Shown piece after piece: positions 22,860-30,734 of a stretch of DNA of 35,396 bases. Within the stretch, counting starts at the first letter, position 1. Each line of letters starts with the position of its first letter. Source of the DNA: JAVBQJ01 sp031549115. Its GTDB lineage: Bacteria > Verrucomicrobiota > Lentisphaeria > Victivallales > Victivallaceae. The stretch is taken from positions 1 to 35,396 of the forward strand of contig JAVBQJ010000073.1 of the NCBI GenBank assembly GCA_031549115.1, given 5' to 3'. The notes under the pieces are model-generated. The model made no database searches. It saw only the letters and a program-made list of their open reading frames with translations, and was not told where the DNA came from. The translations under genes were made by a program, and so were the position numbers.

Positions 22860-25013
22860 TCACGGTGCCAATGCCGTCCCGATTGCCAGCCAACTGCCGA
22901 GCTGAAACACGATCAGGGTCGCCACGTAAGCCAGCAAAAACAGGCCGCCGGCCTCCGCCGCCGCCATTTTCCAGGAGTTCAGCTCCCGCCGGATCACCGC
23001 CAGCGACGCCATGCACGGAATCGACAGCAAACAAAACAGCATGATGCAGAAACCCTGCAACGGCGTATAATGCCGGACCAACTGCTCCCGGAGCGGCACC
23101 GATTCCTCGTCCGCCTCCCCCTCGGCATACAGAATCCCCAACTGCGAAACAAACACCTCCTTGGCCGCCAGCGAACCGAGCGCAGCAGTGGTGAGCTTCC
23201 AGTCGAATCCGATCGGCCGGAATACGGGTTCGAGCGCATGGCCGATCCGGCCGGAAACGGTGTACTCCATCTGTTCGGCCAGCCGGGCATTTTCCAGCGC
23301 GCCGACGGCCTCTTCGCGTTCCATTTCGGTCAAAGCCGGATCGCTTTCCACTCGCTCCATCTGCGCGGCATAGTCCTGTGAAAACACCGACTTTTCCGGA
23401 AAGGTGTTGCAGATATACAGAATCACGCTGGCGGCGAGAATCAGCGTCCCGGCCTTTTGCACATACAGCTTGCCGCGCTCCCACATATGCAGCAGCAGGC
23501 TTTTCAAGGTCGGCATCCGGTACGGCGGCAGCTCCATCAGATAAATCTCGCCGTCGCCTTTGAACAGCGTCGACTTCATCAGCCGCGCCGCCACCAGCGC
23601 CACGGCCACACCGATCAGGTAAATCAGCCACATCATCAACGCCTGGTAACGCGCCGCGAAAAAAGCCGGGATGATCAGCGCGTAAATCGGCAGCCGCGCG
23701 CCGCAGCTCATCAGCGGCAGCACCAGGATGGTGACCTTGCGGTCGCGTTCCGATTCGATGGTGCGTGTCGCCATGATCGCCGGCACCGAACAACCGAAAC
23801 CGAGCACCAGCGGCACGAACGAACGCCCCTGCAGCCCGAATTTGCGCATGATCCCGTCCATCACAAACGCCGCGCGCGCCATATAGCCGGAATCTTCCAG
23901 CAGCGCGATCGCGAAAAAAAGCAGCAGAATGTTGGGCAGGAACACCAGCACGCCGCCGACGCCGCCGATGATGCCGTCGGTCACCAGATTGCGCCAGAAC
24001 GGCAGCGTCTCCGGATTCCAGACCTCCTTGACCGTGTCCGCAAACCAGCCGAAGAACCCCTCGATGTACTCCATCAATGGTTCGGCACAGGTAAAGGTGA
24101 AGTGAAAGGTCAGGAAAATAATCAGCAGAAACAGCGGCAGACCGAAAAATTTGCTGGTCATCACCACATCGATTTTATCAGATATTTCGCGGCGTTTTTC
24201 GCGGGTGGTGGAAACCGCGTCGCGGCAGGCGCCGGCCAGCATCGCATAACGCCGGTCCGCGAGAAAGGTATCGGCGGCAATGGCGTGGCGGTCCAGCAAA
24301 TGCCGGATCTGCGTTTCGACCTCGTCATGCGCCGGCTGAAATTCGTCCAGGCGCCAGGTCGCCGCGTCGTGTTCCAGAAGCTTGATGGCGAAAAAACGCG
24401 CCGGGATGTGCCGGTACGTCCCGGCCGGGTGCGCCTCGATTTTTCCGGTAACGGCGGCGATGGCGTCGTCGACATCCGCGCCGTAGGTGAGCATCGGCAC
24501 GCCGTGATCGTCGAGATGATGCAGCGTATGCGCCAGAGTCTCACGCAGCCGCTTGACGCCTTCGGCGTGACGGCCGACAGTCGGCACCACCGGGGAGCCG
24601 AAATACTGCTCCAGCTTCCCGTAGTCGAAGGCCAACCCCTTTTTCGCCGCATCGTCGCTCATATTGAACGCCAGCAGCATCGGGATATGCAATTCGGCCA
24701 GCTGTGTGGTCAGATAGAGGCCGCGGCGCGGGATGGTCGAATCCACCACGTTCAGGATCAGATCGATCCCCGGCCGGGTCAACTCCCGGAAGACCACCTC
24801 CTCCTCCGGCGAACCGGACGAAAGCGAATACACCCCCGGCAGGTCCACCAGCTCGATCTCCATATCCTCCAGCTCCAGACGGCCGGATTTGCTCTCCACG
24901 GTGACGCCGGGATAATTGCCGACGTGGTGGCGCATCCCGGTCAAAGCGTTGAAAACGGAACTTTTGCCGCAATTGGGATTTCCGGCCAGAACCACCTTGA
25001 AGCGCCTCTTCAT
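22860..25013 (-). CDS. feoB: Ferrous iron transport protein B
   Basis: 717 residues. The N-terminal G domain has G1 LAGNPNCGKSSVFNAL, G3 LVDLPGVYSL and G4 FNMSDD. A helical GDI-like domain follows to about residue 270. Two Gate-type halves come next, with FLPNILLLFFAIALLEDSGYMARAAF, the Cys-bearing GFGCSVPAIMATRTIESERDR, and PLMSCGARLPIYALII. A late segment, AALGSLAAKEVFVSQLGILY, is typical of FeoB. It imports Fe(II) across the inner membrane, with GTP hydrolysis as switch. The start is one base after the feoA stop, so expression is tightly coupled. Three DtxR-like boxes lie in and upstream of the operon. Confidence 0.97.
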   Translation of the reverse strand: MKRRFKVVLAGNPNCGKSSVFNALTGMRHHVGNYPGVTVESKSGRLELEDMEIELVDLPGVYSLSSGSPEEEVVFRELTRPGIDLILNVVDSTIPRRGLYLTTQLAELHIPMLLAFNMSDDAAKKGLAFDYGKLEQYFGSPVVPTVGRHAEGVKRLRETLAHTLHHLDDHGVPMLTYGADVDDAIAAVTGKIEAHPAGTYRHIPARFFAIKLLEHDAATWRLDEFQPAHDEVETQIRHLLDRHAIAADTFLADRRYAMLAGACRDAVSTTREKRREISDKIDVVMTSKFFGLPLFLLIIFLTFHFTFTCAEPLMEYIEGFFGWFADTVKEVWNPETLPFWRNLVTDGIIGGVGGVLVFLPNILLLFFAIALLEDSGYMARAAFVMDGIMRKFGLQGRSFVPLVLGFGCSVPAIMATRTIESERDRKVTILVLPLMSCGARLPIYALIIPAFFAARYQALMMWLIYLIGVAVALVAARLMKSTLFKGDGEIYLMELPPYRMPTLKSLLLHMWERGKLYVQKAGTLILAASVILYICNTFPEKSVFSQDYAAQMERVESDPALTEMEREEAVGALENARLAEQMEYTVSGRIGHALEPVFRPIGFDWKLTTAALGSLAAKEVFVSQLGILYAEGEADEESVPLREQLVRHYTPLQGFCIMLFCLLSIPCMASLAVIRRELNSWKMAAAEAGGLFLLAYVATLIVFQLGSWLAIGTALAP

Positions 25014-25014
25014 G

Positions 25015-25260
25015 CTACTTCGCCTCCTGCTGCATCACCACGTGAACTGCGTCGTCGCGGTGAAGCGCCATGCTCGTCTCCATGACTTTGACCCGGATCA
25101 GCCCGCCGAACGGGGCATGGGCCTCGATCACGAGTTCGGTGCCGGGAATCAGCCCGACATCGGCGAATTTCTTCCGCCCCCGCATCTTCGGTAAAATTTT
25201 CACAATGGTGGCGGTGCTGCCGACCGGAAGTTCGGCCAGGGTAAATTCTTTCAGATCCAT
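25015..25260 (-). CDS. feoA: Ferrous iron transport protein A
   Basis: 81 residues, an SH3-like small barrel: LAELPVGSTATIVKIL, then RKKFADVGLIPGTELVIEAHAPFGGLIRVKV and HRDDAVHVVM. This is the standard FeoA pattern. It is a cytoplasmic partner thought to act on FeoB. GGGAGG lies nine bases before ATG 25260. It sits between the DUF3793 gene (60-base gap) and feoB (one-base gap). Confidence 0.95.
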   Translation of the reverse strand: MDLKEFTLAELPVGSTATIVKILPKMRGRKKFADVGLIPGTELVIEAHAPFGGLIRVKVMETSMALHRDDAVHVVMQQEAK

Positions 25261-25320
25261 ATTATTTCGCCTCCCTTATGATCCGGCACTGCCGGAATCG
25301 GATTATTTTTTCCTACTGCT

Positions 25321-25950
25321 TTACGACGCCGCCGATAAATTAGCCGAGGCTAATTTGCGGTGCAAAAAAACACTGCATTGCTCGAAAAATTCCTGAATGC
25401 TGCCGCAGCCGTGCCAGAGCGAAGCGGCCGCCGTTTCCGCCTGCCGGTAAAGGTTCATCCGGTGAAGCGACTCCTCGACCTCGCCGAACACCTGCCAGCT
25501 GCCGCGATAGCTCGGCCGGGAGGCGTTCAAAAATCCGGCGACATCCTTGGCCGGATAGCCGAGAAACACGCCGACTTCGTGCGGAATGCGTTCCGCCTCG
25601 CAGCGCCGGCACAAATGGCGCAACAACAGCGCCGCCTCACCGGAATCCGGGTAGCTGCAGCAACGTAAAACTTCACGATTCTCCTCCCTGCCCAGACAGC
25701 TCCGCATGGTTTCGTGATGGTAAAAAAGGATCAGAGAGCTTTCCGCATCCCGGCGCAGTTCACAGTAATCAAGCCGCAGGATACGCAACACCTCCTCCCG
25801 GTGCAGCGAGGGGGAATCGTCTTCATTCCGGTACCAATGCCGCACCCGGAGCAATTCGCCCGGCTTGATACCGGCACGAACCGCCGCCGTCTTCAAAAAC
25901 AGAAAACGGAGCAACTCCTCTTCGCGCCGCCGGAAATTTGCAGACACCAT
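25321..25950 (-). CDS. DUF3793 family protein linked to Feo
   Basis: 209 residues, soluble. The pattern recalls the DUF3793 group, often found beside feo genes: LKTAAVRAGIKPGELLRVRH near the start, SLILFYHHETM and HEVGVFLGYPAKDVAGFLN in the middle, and WQVFGEVEESLHRMNLYRQ near the end. Cysteines cluster in the centre (MRSCLGREE, LRCCSYPDSG, HLCRRCEAER), which could suit metal or cluster binding. Its biochemical role is not established. It is the first gene of the feo operon, behind promoter 26034-26061. No ribosome site is seen before ATG 25950; instead a TTAG-N6-CTAA box lies four bases upstream. Confidence 0.78.
   Translation of the reverse strand: MVSANFRRREEELLRFLFLKTAAVRAGIKPGELLRVRHWYRNEDDSPSLHREEVLRILRLDYCELRRDAESSLILFYHHETMRSCLGREENREVLRCCSYPDSGEAALLLRHLCRRCEAERIPHEVGVFLGYPAKDVAGFLNASRPSYRGSWQVFGEVEESLHRMNLYRQAETAAASLWHGCGSIQEFFEQCSVFLHRKLASANLSAAS
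25337..25356. promoter_or_regulatory. DtxR-like box 3, at the end of the DUF3793 gene
   Basis: AAATTAGCC-GA-GGCTAATTT, a perfect 9-bp inverted repeat with core TTAG-N6-CTAA. It lies in the last codons of the DUF3793 gene, about 80 bases before feoA, so it may govern an internal feoAB promoter. Confidence 0.6.
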
Positions 25951-25953
25951 AAG

Positions 25954-25967
25954 TTAGCCAAGTCTAA
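25954..25967. promoter_or_regulatory. DtxR-like box 2, next to the DUF3793 start codon
   Basis: TTAGCCAAGTCTAA, same core as boxes 1 and 3, in the leader just before ATG 25950. Confidence 0.6.
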
Positions 25968-26033
25968 GTCAATAGTTCAAAAAAACACCTTCTCCCCACG
26001 AGAAAGTGTCCCATCTTCCGCCCGAATATCCAT

Positions 26034-26075
26034 ACTATAGCATACGTTTTTCACTTGTCAATTAGACAAGCCTAA
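26034..26075 (-). promoter_or_regulatory. feo operon promoter with DtxR-like box 1
   Basis: On the minus strand TTGACA (26056-26061), 16 bases, TATAGT (26034-26039). Directly upstream is TTAGACAAGCCTAA (26062-26075), abutting the -35. The layout suits metal-dependent control; DtxR-family sites contain TTAGG...CCTAA halves. Confidence 0.75.
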
Positions 26076-26130
26076 CTTGTGGCAAATTTTATTTTCAAAA
26101 GGCTCCGCAGCTTGCCGATGCCGCCAGATT

Positions 26131-27168
26131 TCATTCGAGCTCATCCAGCTTCCGCAGCACGAATTCCGCCATTTCCCTGACCTCCGGTTGCACATCCCGC
26201 AGGGCCGCCGCCACGGCGGGGCGGCGGCCGAGGTCGCCGGAATTCAGGATGGCGTTCAATACGTTCACCTTCCACTTCCAGACGTCCTCTTTCGGCAGAT
26301 ACCAGAACTTCGGCTGCATCACCTCGCGCAGATAATCGTAGTCCATGGCGAGAATTTGTTCCGGGGTGAGAGTTTCCGCCAATTCCGCCAGGCCGGGAAA
26401 TTCCTCCTCTTCCGTCCACTGGCCGCGGTTAAAGGGGCAAACATCCTGGCAGGCGTCGCAGCCGTAAATCCATGCACCCAATTTGCTGCGCAGCGGCTCC
26501 CGCGCCAGGTCGCGCCCGGTCCAGGTCGTAATACAGCTGACGCAGCTCGAACGGTTCATCACATACGGCGCACACAGCGACCCGGTCGGGCACGCATCCC
26601 GGCAGAGACGGCAGTTTTCCGGGCACGGTTTCAACGTGCATTCCGACTTCAGTTCCAGCTCCCGGTCGATCAACCACGCCTCCAGATAGACCCAGGAGCC
26701 GTGCGAAGTACAGAAAAAATTATTCTTCCGGACGATGCCGATTCCCGCTTTCATGCCCGCCCAGCGCAACGCCGTAATCCCGAAGTCGGCTTGCGTCATC
26801 GTCTTCAATCCGAGGCCGTCCAGGAAAGCGCCGAAGCGCTCGCGCGCCGCATATTCCTGCGATTTTTCGTCGTGGCGGCTGTCGACCAGATAGTACTTCG
26901 CCACGCGTCCTTTCAAAAGCTCCGGGATCCGGTATTTGCCGTAACGCCTGGTACAAACCACGATGGACTTCGCCGCCGGCCAGATCCGGGCGGGCTCGGC
27001 GAAGCGCAGCAGCCCCTGGTACGAGGATGCGGATTCCGGGAAACGCTCCATCTGCGCTTTGACCGTATCGGCATACCCATCCATTTCACCGATACGGATG
27101 ATGCCGCACCGGTCGTAGCCGAGGCGCAGCGCCTCCTGTTGAATCCGCAGTTCCATACTGTCGTTCAT
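26131..27168 (-). CDS. QueG-like double [4Fe-4S] cluster protein
   Basis: 345 residues. It has the epoxyqueuosine reductase layout: an N-terminal cobalamin-type domain, a central part with TQADFGITALRWAGMKAG where QueG has VDxxPVLE...AxxAG, a double-cluster ferredoxin section (CPENCRLCRDACPTGSL, SSCVSCITT, YGCDACQDVCPFN), and a C-terminal HEAT-like helix pair (AVAAALRDVQPEVREMAEF). QueG reduces epoxyqueuosine to queuosine in tRNA. The usual GWIGK after AG is GIGIVRKN here, so a paralog with another substrate is possible. No other queuosine gene is in the window. Confidence 0.75.
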   Translation of the reverse strand: MNDSMELRIQQEALRLGYDRCGIIRIGEMDGYADTVKAQMERFPESASSYQGLLRFAEPARIWPAAKSIVVCTRRYGKYRIPELLKGRVAKYYLVDSRHDEKSQEYAARERFGAFLDGLGLKTMTQADFGITALRWAGMKAGIGIVRKNNFFCTSHGSWVYLEAWLIDRELELKSECTLKPCPENCRLCRDACPTGSLCAPYVMNRSSCVSCITTWTGRDLAREPLRSKLGAWIYGCDACQDVCPFNRGQWTEEEEFPGLAELAETLTPEQILAMDYDYLREVMQPKFWYLPKEDVWKWKVNVLNAILNSGDLGRRPAVAAALRDVQPEVREMAEFVLRKLDELE

Positions 27169-27210
27169 AATCCGATTCTTTCTTGCCCAAGGGAAATCAT
27201 AATCAATGTT

Positions 27211-28080
27211 TCATACACTCTTCAAACGCTTGAATACATCCTCAAAGAAGTCTTTGCTCCATATCGCAAGCTCGCGCGGGTCGCGCAAAAACGGGCGGAC
27301 ATCCGCCTTCATCGCTTCCGCATCCAATTGACGCAGGCGTTCGGTCAGCATGGAATGAACGGCGGAAGCCGTCAGCGGAGCGGCGCCGGTGTAATCTCCG
27401 GACTGCCGCGCCCGGTTTTCCAGATGGGCAAGATTGTATTCCGGGTGCAATCCGGCATACCACGCCAGGTCATACCAGTCGCGTCCTTTGATCCGGGATT
27501 TCCATGCGCGGAACAATACCGCGTGAAGTTTTCCGGCCAGCAGGCTGGGAAGCGTGTAAGAGCGCACCGCGAACGGCAGCGGTTGATAGAGATACTTGAT
27601 CTCCGTATCAAATCCCGGCGGCGGAGCCGTATCCACTTCGATCTTGATCTTCATTTCGCTTCGGGCATGGATCCGCCCGGCCAATGCCGCGTCAAGCCCG
27701 ATGGAAAGCAGTTGTGTCTGCGTATTGCTTTTTAAAAAACCCGACTGAATATTGGTGTTGATCATTTTGATCTTTTCCGAGAACGCCGCGCTCAAACCGA
27801 AGGAAGCAAATTCTGTTTCGATTCCGGCGGCGTAGTTGCCCAAATCGAAGCCCGCATCGGCAGCGAGCAAAGAGAAATCCATATCCTCCGAACCGCGATT
27901 CAAGCCGTAGAGTATCCGGAGGGCCGTTCCTCCATAAAAGGCGGCATGGTTGAAAAAGTCGTTCCGCGCCAATGCCAGCAGTGCGACGCTCTGCATAATC
28001 TCGCGCAAGCCGTTGACATAATCCTGATCGCTCTTGCACGAATAGGCGTTCAGCATCTCCGTGATGGCCGGGTTGGTCAT
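27211..28080 (-). CDS. AbiEii-type nucleotidyltransferase toxin
   Basis: 289 residues. The nucleotidyltransferase signature is FYGGTALRILYGLNRGSEDMDFSL (G-G-T then S-x-D-x-D-F) near residue 50. A second conserved block, LPSLLAGKLHAVLFRAWKSR followed by KGRDWYDLAWY, near residue 190 carries the Lys and Asp of motif III/IV in the AbiEii/AbiGii family. These toxins block growth, and in several systems abort phage infection. Its start overlaps the antitoxin stop (ATGA, 28077-28080), the usual type IV pair layout. It looks intact. Confidence 0.9.
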   Translation of the reverse strand: MTNPAITEMLNAYSCKSDQDYVNGLREIMQSVALLALARNDFFNHAAFYGGTALRILYGLNRGSEDMDFSLLAADAGFDLGNYAAGIETEFASFGLSAAFSEKIKMINTNIQSGFLKSNTQTQLLSIGLDAALAGRIHARSEMKIKIEVDTAPPPGFDTEIKYLYQPLPFAVRSYTLPSLLAGKLHAVLFRAWKSRIKGRDWYDLAWYAGLHPEYNLAHLENRARQSGDYTGAAPLTASAVHSMLTERLRQLDAEAMKADVRPFLRDPRELAIWSKDFFEDVFKRLKSV

Positions 28081-28697
28081 AACGCCTCCAAATATTGATG
28101 CAGTTTCCTCAGCCGCCCACGCATAAAGGGGGCAAGCGCATTCACGAGTCGCTTATCGAACCCGTTTAGAATGTCCAAGCCAATGCGCAAATCTTCAGCC
28201 AGATACGCTTCCGGATCGTCTCCGTCAAAGCGCCTGTCGTAGAGAGCCTTGTCGAAAAGCGCCTTTTCCGGTGCGGCGATCATGAAACGGTTTTGCCCTT
28301 CGCCGGTAGCACCGACGCCAATGGAATACGCCTTGGAACGGCAGTAGCGGTAAGAAAATACGCCGAAGTCATTGGCAAACTCCCGCGAGCGCCCCATGGC
28401 AATGGAGGTTACGGCCGCCGGCGTTTCCGGGATCATCCCGTAATAGCTCAAAGCAAAATCCTCCGAAACATAACTCGGCCCGTAAATCCGATTCGCCAAT
28501 ACGCCGCTGTGAAGCACTTCCCGGCGCAACGGTGCGGCGAAAGTGTAGAGTCCGCGCCGGATTTGAACAATTTCCCCGCGACGCAACATGGAGGCGATCT
28601 TTGCCGTCCTGTGCCGGTAACTTCCAAGACAGGCATTCAACTCCAATGCGCCAAAAATATCGTTGGGAATTTTTTCTCTCAATTCAACGGCCGTCAT
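28077..28697 (-). CDS. AbiEi-type antitoxin / transcriptional repressor
   Basis: 206 residues from ATG 28697 (MTAVELREKI), with GGAGG six bases upstream; a longer frame begins 11 codons earlier with no such site. Residues 1-75 form a winged-helix unit ending in ASMLRRGEIVQIRRGLYTFA, typical of AbiEi. The rest has the family's YVSEDFALSYYGMIPETP, then FSYRYCRSKAYSIGV and MIAAPEKALFDKALYDRR. In known pairs the antitoxin represses its own operon through inverted repeats; the palindrome at 28754-28790, about 60 bases upstream, is the obvious candidate. Confidence 0.88.
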   Translation of the reverse strand: MTAVELREKIPNDIFGALELNACLGSYRHRTAKIASMLRRGEIVQIRRGLYTFAAPLRREVLHSGVLANRIYGPSYVSEDFALSYYGMIPETPAAVTSIAMGRSREFANDFGVFSYRYCRSKAYSIGVGATGEGQNRFMIAAPEKALFDKALYDRRFDGDDPEAYLAEDLRIGLDILNGFDKRLVNALAPFMRGRLRKLHQYLEAL

Positions 28698-28753
28698 TTC
28701 CTGCCTCCGGTTACCATAAGGTAGCGCCATATATAGGAAAAATCAAGCATGAT

Positions 28754-28790
28754 TGTATAGAAAATGCACAAAAACTGCATTTTCTATACA
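28754..28790. promoter_or_regulatory. Candidate operator palindrome of the AbiE pair
   Basis: A perfect inverted repeat: TGTATAGAAAATGCA, a seven-base spacer, TGCATTTTCTATACA. It is AT-rich, unlike the GC-rich repeats elsewhere, and overlaps the tetR stop codon. A weak minus-strand promoter (TATACA in one arm, 18 bases, TATATA) would place the -35 in the operator. It may also work as a stem-loop at the end of tetR. Confidence 0.65.
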
Positions 28791-29395
28791 GATATGATCG
28801 CTTCCTCCTTGAACTCCCGCCGACCCGCCTCCGTCAGCATCGGATAGATGGCGGCCCAGGCGCGGAAGCGGAAACCCGTTTCCCGGACGCCGAGCAATGT
28901 CTCGATCCGGCTCTGTTCATGCCAGCGGGCCTTAAGCAGGTAGAAGTTATGGATAAAGGCGTCGTGCTGGCCGGCAAATCCCTCCGGCTGCATGATGCCG
29001 GCTTGGCAGAGCGTCGTCAGGGTTTCCCGCCAGAACGACATGTTCCGCTCGAAAACCTGCCGCTGAATGTCGCGGACCGTTTGACTGATTTGCGCCAGCC
29101 GCTCAAAATCCTTGAAGTAAAAGACACCTTTGTCGCCGGCCTCCGCGGAAAGCGTAATCCACGCATCCAGCTCTTTCAGAGTATGACATGGCGGGCTGGA
29201 CTGATGGCGGCGGAACAGCTCCAGAACGACCGCCTCCACCAGGCACTCCTTCTTGTTGAAGTGATAGGTCAGGTTGCCGACGCTGATTCCGAGCGCTTGT
29301 GCAATGTCGCGCATGGCGACCTCGTCATACGGGTTTTCCAGAAACATTTTCCGGGCCGTCCGGACTATTTCATCCCTTATATTTTTAATCGCCAC
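28784..29395 (-). CDS. TetR family transcriptional regulator
   Basis: About 203 residues from GTG 29395, which has GGGGAGG nine bases upstream; ATG 29428 would add 11 residues but has no ribosome site. The DNA-binding domain is IRDEIVRTARKMFLENPYDE, then VAMRDIAQALGISVGNLTYHF and NKKECLVEAVVL. The C-terminal ligand domain is all-helical with aromatic-rich stretches (FYFKDFERLAQISQ, FIHNFYLLKARWHEQ). It is divergent from the SDR gene, with two 18-bp operators between, so it very likely represses both itself and the SDR-RidA unit. Confidence 0.87.
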   Translation of the reverse strand: MAIKNIRDEIVRTARKMFLENPYDEVAMRDIAQALGISVGNLTYHFNKKECLVEAVVLELFRRHQSSPPCHTLKELDAWITLSAEAGDKGVFYFKDFERLAQISQTVRDIQRQVFERNMSFWRETLTTLCQAGIMQPEGFAGQHDAFIHNFYLLKARWHEQSRIETLLGVRETGFRFRAWAAIYPMLTEAGRREFKEEAIISV

Positions 29396-29438
29396 AACAT
29401 CCGTCCTCCCCTGTCCGATAAAATTCATAAACAAGCGC

Positions 29439-29510
29439 TTGACTTATTAGTACGTGCGTGCTAATTTAGTATGCATGTACTAATATAGCCGAAAGTGGCG
29501 GCTGTGTCAA
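29439..29510. promoter_or_regulatory. Divergent tetR / SDR promoters with two operator palindromes
   Basis: Plus: TTGACT (29439-29444), 17 bases, TAATTT (29462-29467). Minus: TTGACA (29505-29510), 17 bases, TATATT (29482-29487). Box 1 is TTAGTACGTGCGTGCTAA (29447-29464), in the spacer of the plus promoter. Box 2 is TTAGTATGCATGTACTAA (29466-29483), touching both -10 boxes. Centres are 19 bp apart. Confidence 0.85.
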
Positions 29511-29543
29511 GCGAAAAAATACCGAAAACAAGGAGCAGCAACT

Positions 29544-30245
29544 ATGAAAAAGCGAAATGTACTGATTACCGGCGGCAACAAGGGGTTGGGATACGAAGCG
29601 GCAAGACGCCTGAAAGAATTGGGGTACACGGTGTACATCGGCGTTCGCGATCCGAAGCGCGGAATGGAAGCGGCGGCGGCGTTGGGCGTAATCTGTCTGC
29701 CGCTCGACGTCACCGATGACGCGTCGGTAACAGCCGCGGCGAATCAGCTCCGCGAACGCGAGGGGCATCTCGACATCCTGATCAACAACGCCGGAATTGC
29801 CGCGCCGATGAAAAAGGCCGCCGACCTCACGGCCGCCGATGCGCAAACCGTGTTCGCAACCAACGTGATCGGCCCCGTGCGCATGATGAACGCCTTCATC
29901 CCGCTTCTGGAAAAATCCGAACATCCGGTGATCGTCAACGTCTCCAGCGGCCTGGGATCGTTCGCTCTGGTACACGATCCCGTGCGCGCCGAATCGAAAG
30001 TGCCGACGCCGCTTTACTGCGCGTCAAAGAGCGCTTTGACCATGCTGACCGTCCAGTACGCCCGCGCCCTCCCTCATATGCGGGTCAACGCCGCCGACCC
30101 GGGCAGTACATGCACCGACCTCAACGCGCATATGGGCCACCAGACGGTCACGGAGGGAACCGACGCCATCGTGACCCTGGCGACGCTGCCGCCGGATGGG
30201 CCGACGGGCGTATTGATGGATCGCTCCGGCATCGTCCCCTGGTAA
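29544..30245 (+). CDS. Short-chain dehydrogenase/reductase
   Basis: 233 residues, classical SDR, NAD(P)-dependent. VLITGGNKGLGYEAARRL is the cofactor loop (TGxxxGxG). DVTDD, then LDILINNAGIAAP (NNAG), IVNVSSGLGSF with the catalytic Ser, and PLYCASKSALTML with Tyr and Lys of YxxxK, then VNAADPGSTCTDL. It probably reduces a carbonyl compound or quinone. AAGGAG lies before the ATG. Repressed, by inference, by the divergent TetR; the RidA-like gene follows 13 bases on. Confidence 0.9.
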   Translation: MKKRNVLITGGNKGLGYEAARRLKELGYTVYIGVRDPKRGMEAAAALGVICLPLDVTDDASVTAAANQLREREGHLDILINNAGIAAPMKKAADLTAADAQTVFATNVIGPVRMMNAFIPLLEKSEHPVIVNVSSGLGSFALVHDPVRAESKVPTPLYCASKSALTMLTVQYARALPHMRVNAADPGSTCTDLNAHMGHQTVTEGTDAIVTLATLPPDGPTGVLMDRSGIVPW

Positions 30246-30258
30246 AGGAGTCCAACTC

Positions 30259-30702
30259 ATGCCTATATTCTTCACCACGGTCGGCGCCGCCATCCTGCTC
30301 ATTTTATACGGCATGGGCTGCACTTCCACGCCGGTTGAGAGGAGGAGCTATGAAGCGCTTGGTCCGGCCGGCGGACTGTTTTCCCATGCGGTCAGGCATG
30401 GAAACGTCCTGTATATCTCCGGCATGACCGCATACGGCAGTGCAGCGCAGGGGAAAAGCATGGCGGAGCAAGCAAAAGAAATATGGCGCAAAATCGGTCT
30501 CATCGCGCAGGCGGAGGGAACCGACCTGGGTTCCCTGATCAAAGTGACGATGTTCATCACCGACTTCAGTCAGGCGCCGGAGCTCCGAAAGGAGCTGCTC
30601 CGGCAGTACGACGGGCAACTCCCCGCCAGTTCGCTGGTGGAGGTGAACAAGCTGTTTTCGCCCGAGCTCAACATCGAGATCGAGGCCGTATTGGGGTTGT
30701 GA
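30259..30702 (+). CDS. RidA-like lipoprotein lacking the catalytic arginine
   Basis: 147 residues. The first 21 residues are a lipoprotein-type signal (ILLILYGMGC), unusual because RidA proteins are normally cytoplasmic. The YjgF/RidA fold follows: SHAVRHGNVLYISGMTAYG, EIWRKIGLIAQAEGTDLGSL, IKVTMFITDFSQAPEL, LPASSLVEVNKLFSPELNIEIEAVL. RidA deaminases have P-A-R-(S/T) where this has P-A-S-S, so the arginine that holds the substrate carboxylate is gone and imine deaminase activity is doubtful. AAAGGAG precedes ATG 30259. Operon with the SDR gene. Confidence 0.82.
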   Translation: MPIFFTTVGAAILLILYGMGCTSTPVERRSYEALGPAGGLFSHAVRHGNVLYISGMTAYGSAAQGKSMAEQAKEIWRKIGLIAQAEGTDLGSLIKVTMFITDFSQAPELRKELLRQYDGQLPASSLVEVNKLFSPELNIEIEAVLGL

Positions 30703-30734
30703 AAACCTCCGGTAGTGTCAAAAGTAATAATATG

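Noticed and set aside
26131..27168. Firm queG assignment
   Set aside because: Domain order fits, but the substrate-site segment departs from GWIGK and no other queuosine gene is present, so only a QueG-like call is made.
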